64,000 nucleotides of DNA from Bugula neritina (Eukaryota > Bryozoa > Gymnolaemata > Cheilostomatida > Bugulidae), in NCBI GenBank assembly GCA_964035545.1, contig OZ037765.1, positions 4,149,698 to 4,213,697 on the forward strand, written 5' to 3'. Below the pieces are notes generated by a model. It worked only from the letters and a program-made list of their open reading frames with translations, was not told the DNA's origin and did not search any database. A program made the position numbers and the translations under genes. Shown here in pieces: positions 9,371 through 59,958 of this stretch. How positions within the stretch are numbered: position 1 is the first letter of the stretch; each line of letters starts with the position of its first letter.

Positions 9371-12300
9371 ACTCAACGTTCTTGGTAAGATTGGAGCTGG
9401 TTGTGAGATACGTCTGCCTTTGGCGATGTCAGCATAAGAAAAGGCTGAGCATCGTTTCTGAGGCACGAGGTCGGAACTATTTGCTTTACGCGCATTAATT
9501 CCTCCCACTATTCCGCCCTCGCAAAAGTTGATATTTGCGTGGGGTTCACAACTCCAACATTTTACCGTACGGTTTTCCCCTAGACTTTCATGCGTGCCGC
9601 TTCTAATGCAGTCACATACGAAGTCTTTTAAATATGGTGGGGGTTTCCTCGTACGCTGTCCCCGTTCTAGGGGGGGGGGGGGTGACACGCTCGCCGGTTC
9701 GTTAGTAGGGGCCTCTAATGGCGTCTCTACTTCACCGTTAGCGGTCACCTCTTCTTGTTCTCCGGATGGAGCCCCTCCCTCCGTGGAGGTTTGCACTTCC
9801 GGAACCGGCTCGGTTTCTGGAAGTGATGGAATTAGACTTGGCGGTGGCGGACACGCTTCTGTTGACAAAAGCTGCCGTTCCTCTCTCACCAAGTTTTCTT
9901 CCCGCGGTATGACCACTTCGTATTCAGGTCCATGCCGCCGTCGCCCGCGCGTTGTTGTCTGCCTCCTGGGCTCCAACAACGGGGGGGCTTCTCCCACTCC
10001 GTCGGGGCTAGCCCAATACGGTTTCAAGCGAGACTCATTCTGGATAGACACCTGTCCTGAGCGCTCAATCTTGTACGTATGATTGGGCATAGCCTCGACA
10101 ATCACGTAGGGTCCTACGAACTTAGGCTTCAGTTTATCAGCCTGTCCGCGACGCCTACGGTAATTGACCATCCACACCTTATCTCCCGTTTGGTAGAGAG
10201 GTGGCTCATCGGAATCTTCGTGCCGCACCTTCCACTGCTGTTTGCGCAGTATATCGTGTGCGGCCTTCATCCGTTCCACTAGTTCACTGGCATACTCGTG
10301 AACCGAGTTGTCTTGCTCTGGAACGTGGTAGGTGAGATGGTCAGGGACACGAGTCTCTCTCCCGAGCATCAAGAGGTTTGGGGTCTCACCAGTACTGGTG
10401 TGTGGGGTGCTACGGTATGCACGCATGACTTGCGGCAACACCAAATCCCATTCCTCTTGGTCTCGTCCAAGGAGGAGACTCCGGAGCGCATCACCTAGCA
10501 TCCGGTTGTTGCGCTCCACCACCCCGTTACCTTGAGGATGGTAGGGGGTGGTCCGGCTCTGATTTACTCCCCAGAGGTGGCAAAGGTCGCTCATCAGTTG
10601 AGACTGGAATTGAGCGCCTTGATCAGAGTGTATCTGTTCGGGAAGCCCAAAATAACAGAATACATGTTGGTCTAGTGCCCTGGCCACTGTTGGGGCTGAT
10701 GCATCTGGGATAGCCAGAGCATCCGCCCACCTAGTAAAGTGGTCGGTTAGTACTAGAATCCAATTATTGCCTCTGGGGGTCAGGGGCATGGGTCCGACCA
10801 GGTCTACAGCGACTACTTGCCAGGGCCTACCAGCATATAGCCTCCGCCGTCCTGCTTCACCAGGGGGGCGGCTATGCTTGCTGGCCTGGCAGATCTCACA
10901 CTGTTTGACTCTGAGTCGGACGTCACGCTCCATTTGTGGCCAATACCACCGGAGTCGTAATTTGGATATCACTCTCTTGACCCCTGCGTGGGCCTGTTTG
11001 TGAGTATCCCAAATCAACTCACGGCAGATGGCCGTGGGGCAGACTACCCTCTTCCTCTCCGGGTGTCTGCCGCTGGCGGCTAGAGAGATGGTTAGTAACC
11101 CATCCTGCCCGATCCGCAGCGAGTCCCAATGCTGACAGTATAGCCGGAACTCGGCGCATCCCTGTCGTATGCGTTCCTCGCTGGGTCGTCGCCCTTCCCT
11201 TTTGGCCCGATATATGTCGGCCACGACTCCAGGCAGCTCTTCTTGGAGCTTCTTCAGCTCTCGAACATTACCGGCCAGTACAGGGTTGGCGCGGAGGTTT
11301 TGTACACCCTCCGGGGACTCATCAACTCCCTGCCTGAGTTGACCCTGGTCCCAGTCAAACGGTGCTCCGTTGTGAGCCAGCGTCTCCAACTCGCATCGCG
11401 GGGGACCTCCATCCCTCCTCTCGATGTTGAGACACTGTTTGCAACCTCCGTCAGGTCGGCGACTCAACCCATCCGCATTGCTGTGTCTCTTGCCCGGTCG
11501 ATGTTCGATCCGGTATGAGAATTCAGCTAGGATTTCGAGCCACCGGGCGACCTGACTAGGGGGCTCTGCTCTCTTGCACAACCAGATCAGCGAGGCATGA
11601 TCCGTACGCAGCCGGAACTTCCTGCCATATAGGTATGGTCTGAAGTGCTTCACTGACTTGATTACTGCCAGCAGCTCCTTGCGGGTAGTGCAGTAATTTC
11701 GTTCAGCGGGTGAGAGAGACTTGCTGTAGTAGGCTACTACTACCTCTCGGCCTTCCTGCACTTGTGACAGCACAGCGCCAACATTTTGGTCACTGGCGTC
11801 CGTGTCGAGGATGTACTCCAGAGTGGGGTCTGGGTAGGCCAAGATGGGCGCCGTTAGTAGGCAGCCCTTGAGGCGGTCGAACGCTCCTTGTTCGACTGGT
11901 GTCCACTGCCACGTCACTCCCTTTGCGGTGAGCCGATTTAACGGCTGTGCTATGCCCGCAAAGTCTGGTATGTATTGCCTGTAATACCCTACCAGCTCCC
12001 AGAAAGCCCGGAGTCCGGTCAAGTCTTGGGGGGTGACCCAGTCTTCTATTGCCCGTACCTTCTCGGGATCCGTTGCCACGCCGTTTCGACCGACAACGTG
12101 CCCCAGGTACTTAACCTCTGGCTGCAATAGAGCGCACTTGGAAGGTTTGAGCTTAAGACCGGCACCTCGGAGTCTCTCAAAGACCTCCTGTAGACGACTG
12201 ACATGCGTCTCGAAGTCTGGGGAGATCACGATGACATCATCGAGGTAGACCAGCAGCGTCTTCCAATGGAGCCCGCTAAGGACTTGCTCCATCAGCCTCT

Positions 12301-13177
12301 GGAAGGTGGCCGGGGCGGAGGTTAACCCGAAGGGTAGCACCTTCCACTTCCACAACCCGTCCCGTGTGATAAACGCCGCTTTCTCCTGGGCGTTGGGACT
12401 CAGAGGGACTTGCCAATAGCCGCTCAGCAAGTCTAACGTACTGAAGTACTTGCTGCCGGCTAGGGCGTCCAATGACTCGTCAATACGAGGTAGAGGGTAG
12501 GCGTCCTGTATGGTTACGTTGTTGAGTTTGCGGTAATCCACACAGAACCGCCAACTGCCGTCTTTCTTCCGGACCAGTACGACCGGTGAGCTCCACGCGC
12601 TATGGGCGGGCTCTATGAGGCCGCGGTCCAGAAGATCCCGTACTTGTCGGCTAACCTCCTTCTCTTTTTCCGGCCCCAGCCTGCGTGTGGGCTGCCGGAC
12701 AGGGACTGTCCCTGCAGTCAGCGGTATTTCGTGTCTGACAACTCCAGTCAGCCCCACGTCATGATCTCCGCTACTGAACACATCACCGTAGTCGCGTAGC
12801 AACTTCGCCATAGCTCGGCGTTCCTTGTTGCTCGCGCAGCCGCCACAGGCTGTTTCATATAACTCCCGGAGATGTGTTGGGACCGCCCCTCGTCCCTGAA
12901 TAGGGTGTCGAGGGGGTGCCTCCGTCGCGTCACCCAGCGACGGGCCCACGTCCTCTTCCTGGACGGAGTGGAACCGGCCCAGCATTGATCCAGCTGGGAG
13001 CTCAATGGGCTCGGTAAAGGGGTTGACACACTGCACTAAGACCTCCCCCCGCTCAGTTAGTCGGTTTAAACTACTGGCGAGTTGGATCCTTTCGTGCGCG
13101 CCTTCAACGACCCCGAGCCTGGCTATCCGGTTGCTGTTCACTCGGCAGTGGATAGTAGCTCTGGAGCGTCCGGGCAC
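9332..13177 (-). CDS. Element B pol: reverse transcriptase, RNase H, integrase
   Basis: This is an open reading frame of 1281 codons and the main replication polyprotein of the retrotransposon. In order it holds RT with VDYRKLN, FSTLDL, LPFGL and the catalytic YLDD; RNase H with DTDAS, the KELLAVI glutamate, RTDHASL and SNADGLSR; an integrase zinc site (HKQAH ... CEIC); the DDE core (VAVDLVGP, HSDQG, NGVVERNN); and the GPY/F module (KFVGPYVIVE). No chromodomain is seen. The C-terminal extension has a Cys cluster (CDC, CWSC, H, C) shared with element A. The ATG listed is internal: the frame continues upstream past a TGA at about 13184-13186 into the protease. No internal stop occurs over 3.8 kb, consistent with a recent insertion. 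Confidence 0.93.
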   Translation of the reverse strand: MPGRSRATIHCRVNSNRIARLGVVEGAHERIQLASSLNRLTERGEVLVQCVNPFTEPIELPAGSMLGRFHSVQEEDVGPSLGDATEAPPRHPIQGRGAVPTHLRELYETACGGCASNKERRAMAKLLRDYGDVFSSGDHDVGLTGVVRHEIPLTAGTVPVRQPTRRLGPEKEKEVSRQVRDLLDRGLIEPAHSAWSSPVVLVRKKDGSWRFCVDYRKLNNVTIQDAYPLPRIDESLDALAGSKYFSTLDLLSGYWQVPLSPNAQEKAAFITRDGLWKWKVLPFGLTSAPATFQRLMEQVLSGLHWKTLLVYLDDVIVISPDFETHVSRLQEVFERLRGAGLKLKPSKCALLQPEVKYLGHVVGRNGVATDPEKVRAIEDWVTPQDLTGLRAFWELVGYYRQYIPDFAGIAQPLNRLTAKGVTWQWTPVEQGAFDRLKGCLLTAPILAYPDPTLEYILDTDASDQNVGAVLSQVQEGREVVVAYYSKSLSPAERNYCTTRKELLAVIKSVKHFRPYLYGRKFRLRTDHASLIWLCKRAEPPSQVARWLEILAEFSYRIEHRPGKRHSNADGLSRRPDGGCKQCLNIERRDGGPPRCELETLAHNGAPFDWDQGQLRQGVDESPEGVQNLRANPVLAGNVRELKKLQEELPGVVADIYRAKREGRRPSEERIRQGCAEFRLYCQHWDSLRIGQDGLLTISLAASGRHPERKRVVCPTAICRELIWDTHKQAHAGVKRVISKLRLRWYWPQMERDVRLRVKQCEICQASKHSRPPGEAGRRRLYAGRPWQVVAVDLVGPMPLTPRGNNWILVLTDHFTRWADALAIPDASAPTVARALDQHVFCYFGLPEQIHSDQGAQFQSQLMSDLCHLWGVNQSRTTPYHPQGNGVVERNNRMLGDALRSLLLGRDQEEWDLVLPQVMRAYRSTPHTSTGETPNLLMLGRETRVPDHLTYHVPEQDNSVHEYASELVERMKAAHDILRKQQWKVRHEDSDEPPLYQTGDKVWMVNYRRRRGQADKLKPKFVGPYVIVEAMPNHTYKIERSGQVSIQNESRLKPYWASPDGVGEAPPLLEPRRQTTTRGRRRHGPEYEVVIPREENLVREERQLLSTEACPPPPSLIPSLPETEPVPEVQTSTEGGAPSGEQEEVTANGEVETPLEAPTNEPASVSPPPPLERGQRTRKPPPYLKDFVCDCIRSGTHESLGENRTVKCWSCEPHANINFCEGGIVGGINARKANSSDLVPQKRCSAFSYADIAKGRRISQPAPILPRTLSMDINTEFPGKPV

Positions 13178-13186
13178 GGTGCAGTT

Positions 13187-13742
13187 TCAAACTACCTGAA
13201 CACCGCCCACCAGAGGACGCCCAAACTTATCCACACAGGCGAGTTCTCGCCCGCCCATCAGCACCACCGACTTGCTAAAGTCTATTCGGCACTGGTGTTG
13301 CTTCAAGAAGGGCATTCCGAGGATAGCATCTTCCTCCAGTTGACTTATGACAAAGGTCTCCTGTACAGCCTGGTCTCGGACACGCCCAGGGAGCTCGATA
13401 ATACCATAAAAGGGAATACATGACCCGTCTGCCAGGGTGCCATGTTCCCCCGTATACGGTCGTACTCTATCCCTGTCCCGGCGGGGCAGTGCCTCAAAGA
13501 CTCTACGACTGAGAAGGTTGGTAGTACAACCGGAGTCGAGCAGGAAAGTGACGGCGTTGCCGGCCACCTTTCCGGGTAGGAAATAGCTCTCTCCATGTGG
13601 TTGTACTTTCACCCCCCCCCCCCGCATGTGCTGTCCTAGATTGGTAGGACGGCGGGGGTTTCACCCGTGGTTTACGAGGTTTCCGGCGGCGAGGCTGGTG
13701 CCGGCGGGGTTTGGGGCTCTCCACTGGGCCTTCTGGCTCCAT
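13187..13742 (-). pseudogene. Element B protease region, broken by a homopolymer shift and a TGA
   Basis: This is the pol segment upstream of RT. From about 13742 it reads in the gag -1 frame (Pro/Arg-rich linker) to a run of 13 C on the + strand near 13611-13623. The protease, with the active-site DSGCTTN (aspartic protease D-S/T-G), then continues in a different frame to a TGA at about 13184-13186, where element A has a CGA arginine codon. The frame change at the homopolymer and the C-to-T type stop both look like ordinary mutations, but stop-codon readthrough at a protease/RT border cannot be excluded. Confidence 0.75.
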
Positions 13743-13915
13743 CTCAGTGGTGGGCTCCTCTTCCCGAGGTAACCGGTGGAACCGGTTGGTGAGTGGCAGG
13801 GAGAAGGTACTCGGCCGTTGTGCGGGCCTACTAGTCCTGCGTGGTACCTGCCACTCGGGTGGAGTGTTCCGTCGTGTCCGTACGGACAGACGACGGCGTG
13901 TCCCACCATACTCCT

Positions 13916-14782
13916 TCAGTTGCGGCCCGCGGGGAGGGAGAGCGTCCGCGGGCCGTGACAGTTTAACGCCCCCTGGTATTGGGGTCGTCCTTGCTGTCCA
14001 TGGTCTTGACCAGCACTACTCCAGCCTGGCCCCACAGGTGTTGGGGGCAACCGCAGGGCCTGACCGGGGCCAGCGCCGGCCAGAATGGTTACCAGCTGTC
14101 CCAGCATCTCTACCATACGGTCCACTTCGGCTTCCAGCGGGGGGGCTTCGGGGCCTGTTGTAGCCCTGGCAGCGCTGACTCCAACTACTGGTGGGTTCCG
14201 TTGTGCTCGATGCATTTGGGTAGCCAACAGGTAAGCTTCTCCAGCCTTCAAGGCATCCTCTATCCTGGTTATCCCTTTTGCTCGGAGCTGATGGTGTAGG
14301 CCCAGGTCCTTCAGTGACTGGACAAAGGCGTCATAGGTGTAACACTCTTGGTGTTGTGCTGGCAGATCGCTATACGCAATCTGCGCCAGCTTCTTCACCG
14401 TCGCGGCATGCTCTTGCAGCGAGGTCCGCGGTGTGCGGCACAATCTCTCTAGCTTGGTCCTAGCGTCTATTGCGGAGATGCCAAAACGGGCCCGCAGCGC
14501 AGCCAGTATCCCGTTTACGTCCGTTCCTACTCCGTACGGCTTGGCTTGCTCCGTCAACGCTCTCCGCAATTGGATAAGGGCCACTCTATGCGGCCATTGA
14601 GCAATCTCCATTACCTCTCTTAATTCTAGTATAAACTGTTCGACATCCTCTGACCCAGTAAAGGTGGGAGCCTTCAAGCAATATCTATAAGCTTCTTCTC
14701 CCTCACGATTCACAGGATTAACATCATTTCTACGCTCACCTTCTACTGGGGGTGGTTGCATTCTAGCATTTTCAGTCTCCAT
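13916..14782 (-). CDS. Element B gag
   Basis: This 288-residue structural polyprotein ORF starts at the first ATG after the primer site. It carries a capsid-like helical domain (YCLKAPTFTGSEDVEQFILE, LRARFGISAIDAR, LAQIAYSDLP, then DAFVQSLKDLGL) typical of Ty3/gypsy gag. A canonical CCHC zinc knuckle is absent; element A shows only a degenerate one. Pol follows in the -1 frame, as expected for programmed -1 frameshifting in this family. It is about 60 percent similar by eye to element A gag. Confidence 0.85.
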   Translation of the reverse strand: METENARMQPPPVEGERRNDVNPVNREGEEAYRYCLKAPTFTGSEDVEQFILELREVMEIAQWPHRVALIQLRRALTEQAKPYGVGTDVNGILAALRARFGISAIDARTKLERLCRTPRTSLQEHAATVKKLAQIAYSDLPAQHQECYTYDAFVQSLKDLGLHHQLRAKGITRIEDALKAGEAYLLATQMHRAQRNPPVVGVSAARATTGPEAPPLEAEVDRMVEMLGQLVTILAGAGPGQALRLPPTPVGPGWSSAGQDHGQQGRPQYQGALNCHGPRTLSLPAGRN

Positions 14783-14796
14783 CTTTGATGTACACT

Positions 14797-14814
14797 ATCC
14801 CACCGCTGCCACCA
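14797..14814 (-). other. Element B primer binding site, tRNA-Leu type
   Basis: On the minus strand this 18-nt site reads TGGTGGCAGCGGTGGGAT, one base after the LTR end. It is complementary to a tRNA 3' end TCCCACCGCTGCCACCA. Animal tRNA-Leu(AAG) ends in this sequence before CCA (recalled knowledge). The site is identical in element A. Confidence 0.85.
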
Positions 14815-14815
14815 C

Positions 14816-15120
14816 TGTTATGTTTTTCAGATTTAGGGTCGATGTGCCACCAAGAGAGTCTATTTATCACTAGAGAAACTTCACCGAGTTAAGTCGAGTA
14901 GATATCGTTATATTTGAACACAAGAATACATAATAAAATCTAATATACAACAGTAATAATACGCACGTCTATTTAATTTACAGCACTATCCTCAACTGAG
15001 CTAGTAGCGCGAAGCTGCTACTATTACTCATAAACAGCCTAGCTAATTGGCTAATACATTGTTCCGGGTCAATACGCAACCTTGCGTATTGTGTTGCTGG
15101 TAGCTCCACGAGCCACCACA
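14816..15120 (-). repeat. Element B 5' LTR
   Basis: This 305-bp repeat is the left end of element B in its own direction. It is nearly identical to the 3' LTR; differences seen by eye are one G/C near 14878 and one G/A near 14981. No promoter element was identified with confidence. Confidence 0.94.
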
Positions 15121-17470
15121 ATATTCCAAAATCTCTTCCTGATTTACCCCAAATTTCACAACTAATCTATCCTTTCAACTAATGAGGAAGCATGATGTGT
15201 GTTGGTCATCACTTGAGTCCAAAACACACATTCTCACCATATTGTTTATTTCATGATTATAATACAGTTCACTAAAAAGTGTTGGCTGAAGACCTGGCAC
15301 AGTGCAGCTCTAATCAGCATGCTATTCCCAACAAACGAGAGCCACTACTACCTGCAAACCCAGTAGTTTGTTTTTAAATATTTATATTGTTTGAAATGTT
15401 TCAAAATGTAATTTGGTAGCAGTTTCTACATTTTATTTTACAGCAAGATGCTCTACATTTAAATAACTCTACAAACTGTAAACACTGCAAACTATTGGTG
15501 TTTTATATTCAGTAGTTGTTAACCCACCTGAGATGCTATACGTGCTTGCAGTATACTAAATTTAGACCCAAGCAGTCTTATTTGACAAAGAGTCACTGTG
15601 TTTATGTTACAAGTAGTCTTGATCGGCAAAGACTTACTGTGTTCACATCAGCTAAGACCCACACATATAATTTCATGCAGCAAATAATAGCATTCAATGC
15701 ATAAATTATTACAACTTGTTTATCAAGATAAGTATAGTCCATGCCTGCAATATTTTGATACTTCCATGAAATAGTAACTATCAATAAAGATTTAAATTTC
15801 TTAAATGCAAAACAAAAATGGTGCAGATATTGCTTTTGTGTGTCATACACATGTGGTATGCAAACCTTGGTTTATTATTTATATTATACTCTGTACTCTA
15901 TAGTCTAGTAGTACGTATTTATAATCGCTATGACTAAGCGCAGACTCGTGGGCGTGGTTTAGCTTAAAGCGACCTTGATCCTTTTGGTTTTATAGCTGGT
16001 TCAGTACTCGTTATTTTTATGTTGCTTAGGAAATTAGCTCGCGCACGCGCGTAAAAGTTACAGCGTGCCTAATGCATCATTTTTTAAATAAGACTGTCTG
16101 CATCCCCTCCCCAGAGCGATTTGTTAAGCCTTTGACATTTTCAAAGAAATGGCATCATGGGCCCATGGTTCGTTAGTTTCGAAAAGACATTGAACTAAAA
16201 CTTCCTTTTCTTTCAATCATCAATGGTAGGCTATAGGTTAACAATAACTATTACTTTTGAAAAGTTTTAGCCTATTACTCAGGACAGCCTCCGAAAGATA
16301 TTATTCATTTTCAAAATAATCTTAGTGAAAGGTAGTCAGTTTTGAAAGTAGACAAACTAGAATTAAATGACACTCACACTGGCAGAGCTTGAAGTTTATA
16401 AATAATCAATTAATTCGAGTTTCAAAGCGACTGACACTGGGCATAGATACAAGTACGAGTAAATATTGTAATTATCATTTATAACTTGTATCATATTGAT
16501 ATTCAACATTTAGATAACAGCTAAAACTAAAAGAAACTCACTCACCAGGACTCGGCGAGACTAATTTTAATACCAATACCAAATACTAATGAAGTAAGAT
16601 AATAGTAATACTAATACTATGTTCATAGGCATTCACTTACTTATAGTGATAATACTATGGAGTATGGTACTAGTAGTAACACAAAAACTTGTGGTTGTAG
16701 TTATACACCTACACTTACAGTGACTGTAATATTAAGTCTAATAGTAATTATAGTCATAGCCCATAGGCATAGCCATCAGTATCACTATGTATTAGACTTA
16801 ATGTGAAAATAACTATAACTTAGTATTAGTAATACTAATACTAATATATATTAGTCTAACACCAACATGTATTGGACTGAAAATGACTACAACTATTACT
16901 ATATTAGTATTAGACTAATCAATATTACTATAACTACTAATACATTTTCAGTTTCAATCCAATACATGTTAACTAGCACTATTATCTATCACCTATGTTT
17001 ATGGCTGTATTACTATGTAATAGTAATAGTAATATATAGTATATGTAATAATTAATTATAATTATGATACAATAGAAAGTCTGCTTTAACGGAACTTGGA
17101 TGGTTTTTGTTTCATGTCTGATTTATATTAAGTGAACGATTATTTATATGCCTAGTCAGTAGTCTTTTACTGAAAATATTATAAAATAATATAATATAGG
17201 TACATATAGTTAAATATATATAGTACATAGTGATAGTATGTAAACTATATTTAGTGCAATACCTATTACTAGTATGGGCTATCTATTTCTACAGTATCTC
17301 ACTGGGAGCACATTAGAAAATAACAAAGGGGCTGATGAGTTGCAGTGCTTTTGCATTTAATATAATTAGCTTTACTTTTTTTATTCGTGTTGAAACTCTT
17401 CATTATATGTATTTCTAGGTTGGGTTATAAACTGAGACACTATTGTTAGTGGCTCTAATATTCTGGTGAA
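15121..17470 (+). other. Intergenic spacer upstream of gene 2
   Basis: No gene is seen here. The distal part, from about 15950, aligns loosely with the spacers before genes 3 and 4 (a GTGGGCG-GGTTT-like patch, GCGCGC near 16040, agcgtgcctaatgcat; then TAATAC-rich low complexity at 16550-17050), and the last 250 bp align well up to the ATG. This is the likely promoter region. It lacks the GGCCCATTGTACCC palindrome found upstream of genes 3 and 4. Confidence 0.5.
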
Positions 17471-41814
<24,344 letters not shown>

Positions 41815-43818
41815 AACTTGTCTCTCAGCTGCAGTTGTAGAAAGATTTTGTCTGATGGATTTACATTGCACTATGTCTTCTATACACAAATGCACCTTTT
41901 TTTTCATATTTTGCAAAGTTTTTTCATTCAATAATAATGTTTTATTTGGTAATATTTGTGATATTATAAACTGTATTTTTTTATTTCAATTATATTCCTC
42001 AGCATATCACGTGTGAGGAAGTATTTTTTGTATTTTCTGTATTTGTCTATGAATTACTCTAAATAATTTCTTTAAATCAAAAAATATCTAGTAATAAGCC
42101 CATCTGAAACTTAAAATTTATTAATTACAGTTAACAGTTAGTAATGAGAATTAGTCTTCTAAATTATCAATCTAAATAACTTAAATTATTAATGTATGTA
42201 ACTACGTACTTTTTCTGGTTGCACTTTTTAATTAATAATATATTTAATTCTAGCGTTCTAAAATTCAGAAGGTTTCCTAAATATATCAAATAATATAAAT
42301 AAGTGATGAAGGTCAATATTAGCATTAGAAAGATGCTCAAAGTCACTTAAATGAAAATGAAAAAGCTATCAGCTTAATAAAGATGAAGGATTCTGCTGGC
42401 ATGGTATGACATGAGATTACAGTTTAGCTTGTATACAAATTAAAATATGCTGCTAGTGTACAAGCTAAAATTTTCCTACTGATATCCCAGACAGCATATT
42501 TAGTCCCTCTTGAGTCAGGATTTCTTGAATTATTACCAAATCTCATAACTCTTCCATCCCCTGAGTTGCTGAGGAACTGAAATTTTTGTTGATCAATACT
42601 TGAGTTCAAAAAATGAATTTCCACTGGATTGTTTTTTGATAATATAAGTAGCTTGAAAGTGTTGACTGGGAACCTAAAGCATATTGATGCTTTTACGAAA
42701 TATTAATTGGTAATAAATATTTCAAATGCTAGGTGTAAAGCAAACAAAACGGTGTAGTATGTAAAACTTGGTTGGGTATTTATAATATTATTGCGATCAG
42801 GCGTATTTGTAATTTCTTTATAAATACCAAGTGCAGACGGGTGGGCGCGGTTTCAACTATAACGACCTTGACAATTTTAGTTTCATATTCGGTTTAGCGC
42901 GCGTTTCTATAATCTATTGCTTAGGAATTCTCGTCGCGCACGCTTGTAAAAGTTACAGCGTGTCAAATCCATTCTTTTGTAAACAAGATTCGTCTGCACA
43001 TTTTCAAATACTGTAATCACTCATCACTGCACAGTAGTTTCGAAAACTAGAACTTCCTTTTGTGTAGGTGGTTGGCTATAAAGTAGTAATAGTTTAATAC
43101 TGAGGATAGTCTCAAAAGAGGAAGTTTTCAAAATAATCACACAGAAAACGATACAGTTTCGAAAGTCCTAGACGTGTTGGCAGAGCTTGAACTTGAAGTT
43201 TATCAATAACTGAATGAGTATAACTATAACCAACTCGGTTTGAGTTTCACTTTCAGTGCTACTGAAACTGTGAGTACAACTACAAGTAAATATTATAATA
43301 TTAATTAAGAATATTATAATCATTTAACTTAAATCATATTCATATTGATATTCAACATTTATAGATAAAAGGCTATAAGTAAACGTACCTCACTCAGTAA
43401 GACTAATTCTAATACTAATAGTAATAGCAATCCGGAATGCTAATGTAATACTAATACTAGTAGTAACACTAACAGTAATACTAATAGTAATAATACTAAG
43501 TATAGTAGGCTACTATAATCAATATTCAAAAATGCTCCATAGTAGTCTATAAGTATAGCACTAACATTAACACTAGTTATCATGAGAGTATGTCTATAGA
43601 CATCCACATACTCATAGTGATAGTACATTGGAATGAGTGATGTGCGTTTGGTTTTGCCTTCCCCTGTTATCTGTGGTGGCAAAAACTGTACAGCTAAAAC
43701 TTGAATTTTGCTGTAGATATAAAGAAGTTTTTTTAATAATAAATAAATAAAGATCAGATGCAACAAAATTAACAAAGTTTCAATATATTTGTTGTGTCCC
43801 ACCCAGTGTCCCACCCAG

Positions 43819-43854
43819 TGGCCCATTGTACCCCGGTACCAGGGCACAATGGGC
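43819..43854. repeat. Palindrome GGCCCATTGTACCC in the gene 3 upstream region
   Basis: A 36-bp near-perfect inverted repeat (arms ggcccattgtaccc and gggcacaatgggcc around ggtacc) lies 600 bp upstream of gene 3. It recurs upstream of gene 4 at about 61970-62004 but not upstream of gene 2. It could be a hairpin-forming site or a remnant of a foldback element. Confidence 0.7.
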
Positions 43855-44027
43855 CGAATTTGTAGTCATAAAAGTTTCATTATTCTGAAAGTCATGAAAG
43901 AGATAGAAACAACAAACTGATACCTGTAATAGACAAAAGATGCAGCATTTAGACTAGAAATTATTGAACTAGTAACTTGGAAAACAGACGAATAAAAGCT
44001 AAAAATTAAAAATTTAGCTCGTTGTGC

Positions 44028-44044
44028 CCCCCCCCCCCCCCCCC
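44028..44044 (+). repeat. Poly-C run upstream of gene 3
   Basis: About 17 consecutive C are seen where the gene 4 upstream copy (about 62176) reads cccgtcacc. This is a length-unstable homopolymer and may be partly an assembly matter. Confidence 0.85.
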
Positions 44045-44454
44045 TCTACTATAAGTATGATCTAATTTAAAGTTTACATTACTCTTTAATTTAACTTAGT
44101 TGGTTTTGTTTTATGTCTGATTTATAGTAAGTGAACGATTATTTAGTTACCTAATCAGTAATCTTTTACTGAAAAATAATGTAAAATAATATACATAAAT
44201 GTATATACATAGTGATAGTATACATTACTATATTTAGTGCAATATTACTAATATGGGCTATCTATTTTTACAGTATATCACTAGGAGCATGCTAGAAAAT
44301 AACAAAGGGGCTGCTGTGTTGCACTGTTTTTCATATAATGTAACTAGCTTTGCTCTTTTTGATTTGTGATAAAACTTTTCATCTTATATATTTCCAGATT
44401 AAGGGTTACAAACTGAAACACTTTTGCTAGTGGCTGTAACAATATTCTAGGAAA

Positions 44455-59958
<15,504 letters not shown>

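Larger units (their letters stand above)
7668..15120 (-). mobile_element. Ty3/gypsy LTR retrotransposon, element B (young)
   Basis: This is a 7453-bp element on the minus strand with 305-bp LTRs at 14816-15120 (5') and 7668-7972 (3'). The LTRs begin TG and end CA and differ by eye at about two positions. The flanking 4-bp target duplication is ATAT (7664-7667 and 15121-15124). Order in its own direction is LTR, primer site, gag, protease, RT, RNase H, integrase with GPY/F motif, a third zinc-finger ORF, polypurine tract, LTR. RT before integrase places it in Ty3/gypsy. Coding is interrupted by a frame change at a homopolymer and one in-frame TGA. It is a close relative of element A in gene 2. 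Confidence 0.95.
41815..44454 (+). other. Intergenic spacer between genes 2 and 3
   Basis: This is a 2640-bp spacer without a gene. From about 41905 it matches the spacer after gene 3 (from about 60047), apparently base for base for about 600 bp. An AATAAA at 42375-42380 is a candidate polyadenylation signal. Further on are a GC-rich patch (gtgggcgcggttt, gcgcgc) near 42840-42905, ACTAATA-type low complexity near 43400-43520, and a palindrome near 43819. The last 60 bp before the ATG are conserved in all three visible gene starts and are probably the 5' UTR. Confidence 0.55.

Noticed and set aside
12748-13029. Frames of 60-190 codons overlapping pol and gag of element B on the opposite strand or other frames (for example 9528-10082 and 13711-14163)
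   Set aside because: They are shadows of GC-rich coding sequence, with no conserved counterpart in element A.
42424-42624. Minus-strand frames in the spacer after gene 2 (also 60720-60917)
   Set aside because: They are short and not kept open between the two nearly identical spacers.
43440-43847. 135-codon minus-strand frame with Leu/Val-rich repeats (also 61603-61845)
   Set aside because: It is produced by ACTAATAGTA-type low-complexity DNA in the spacer. The two copies differ in length and no splice or start support is seen.
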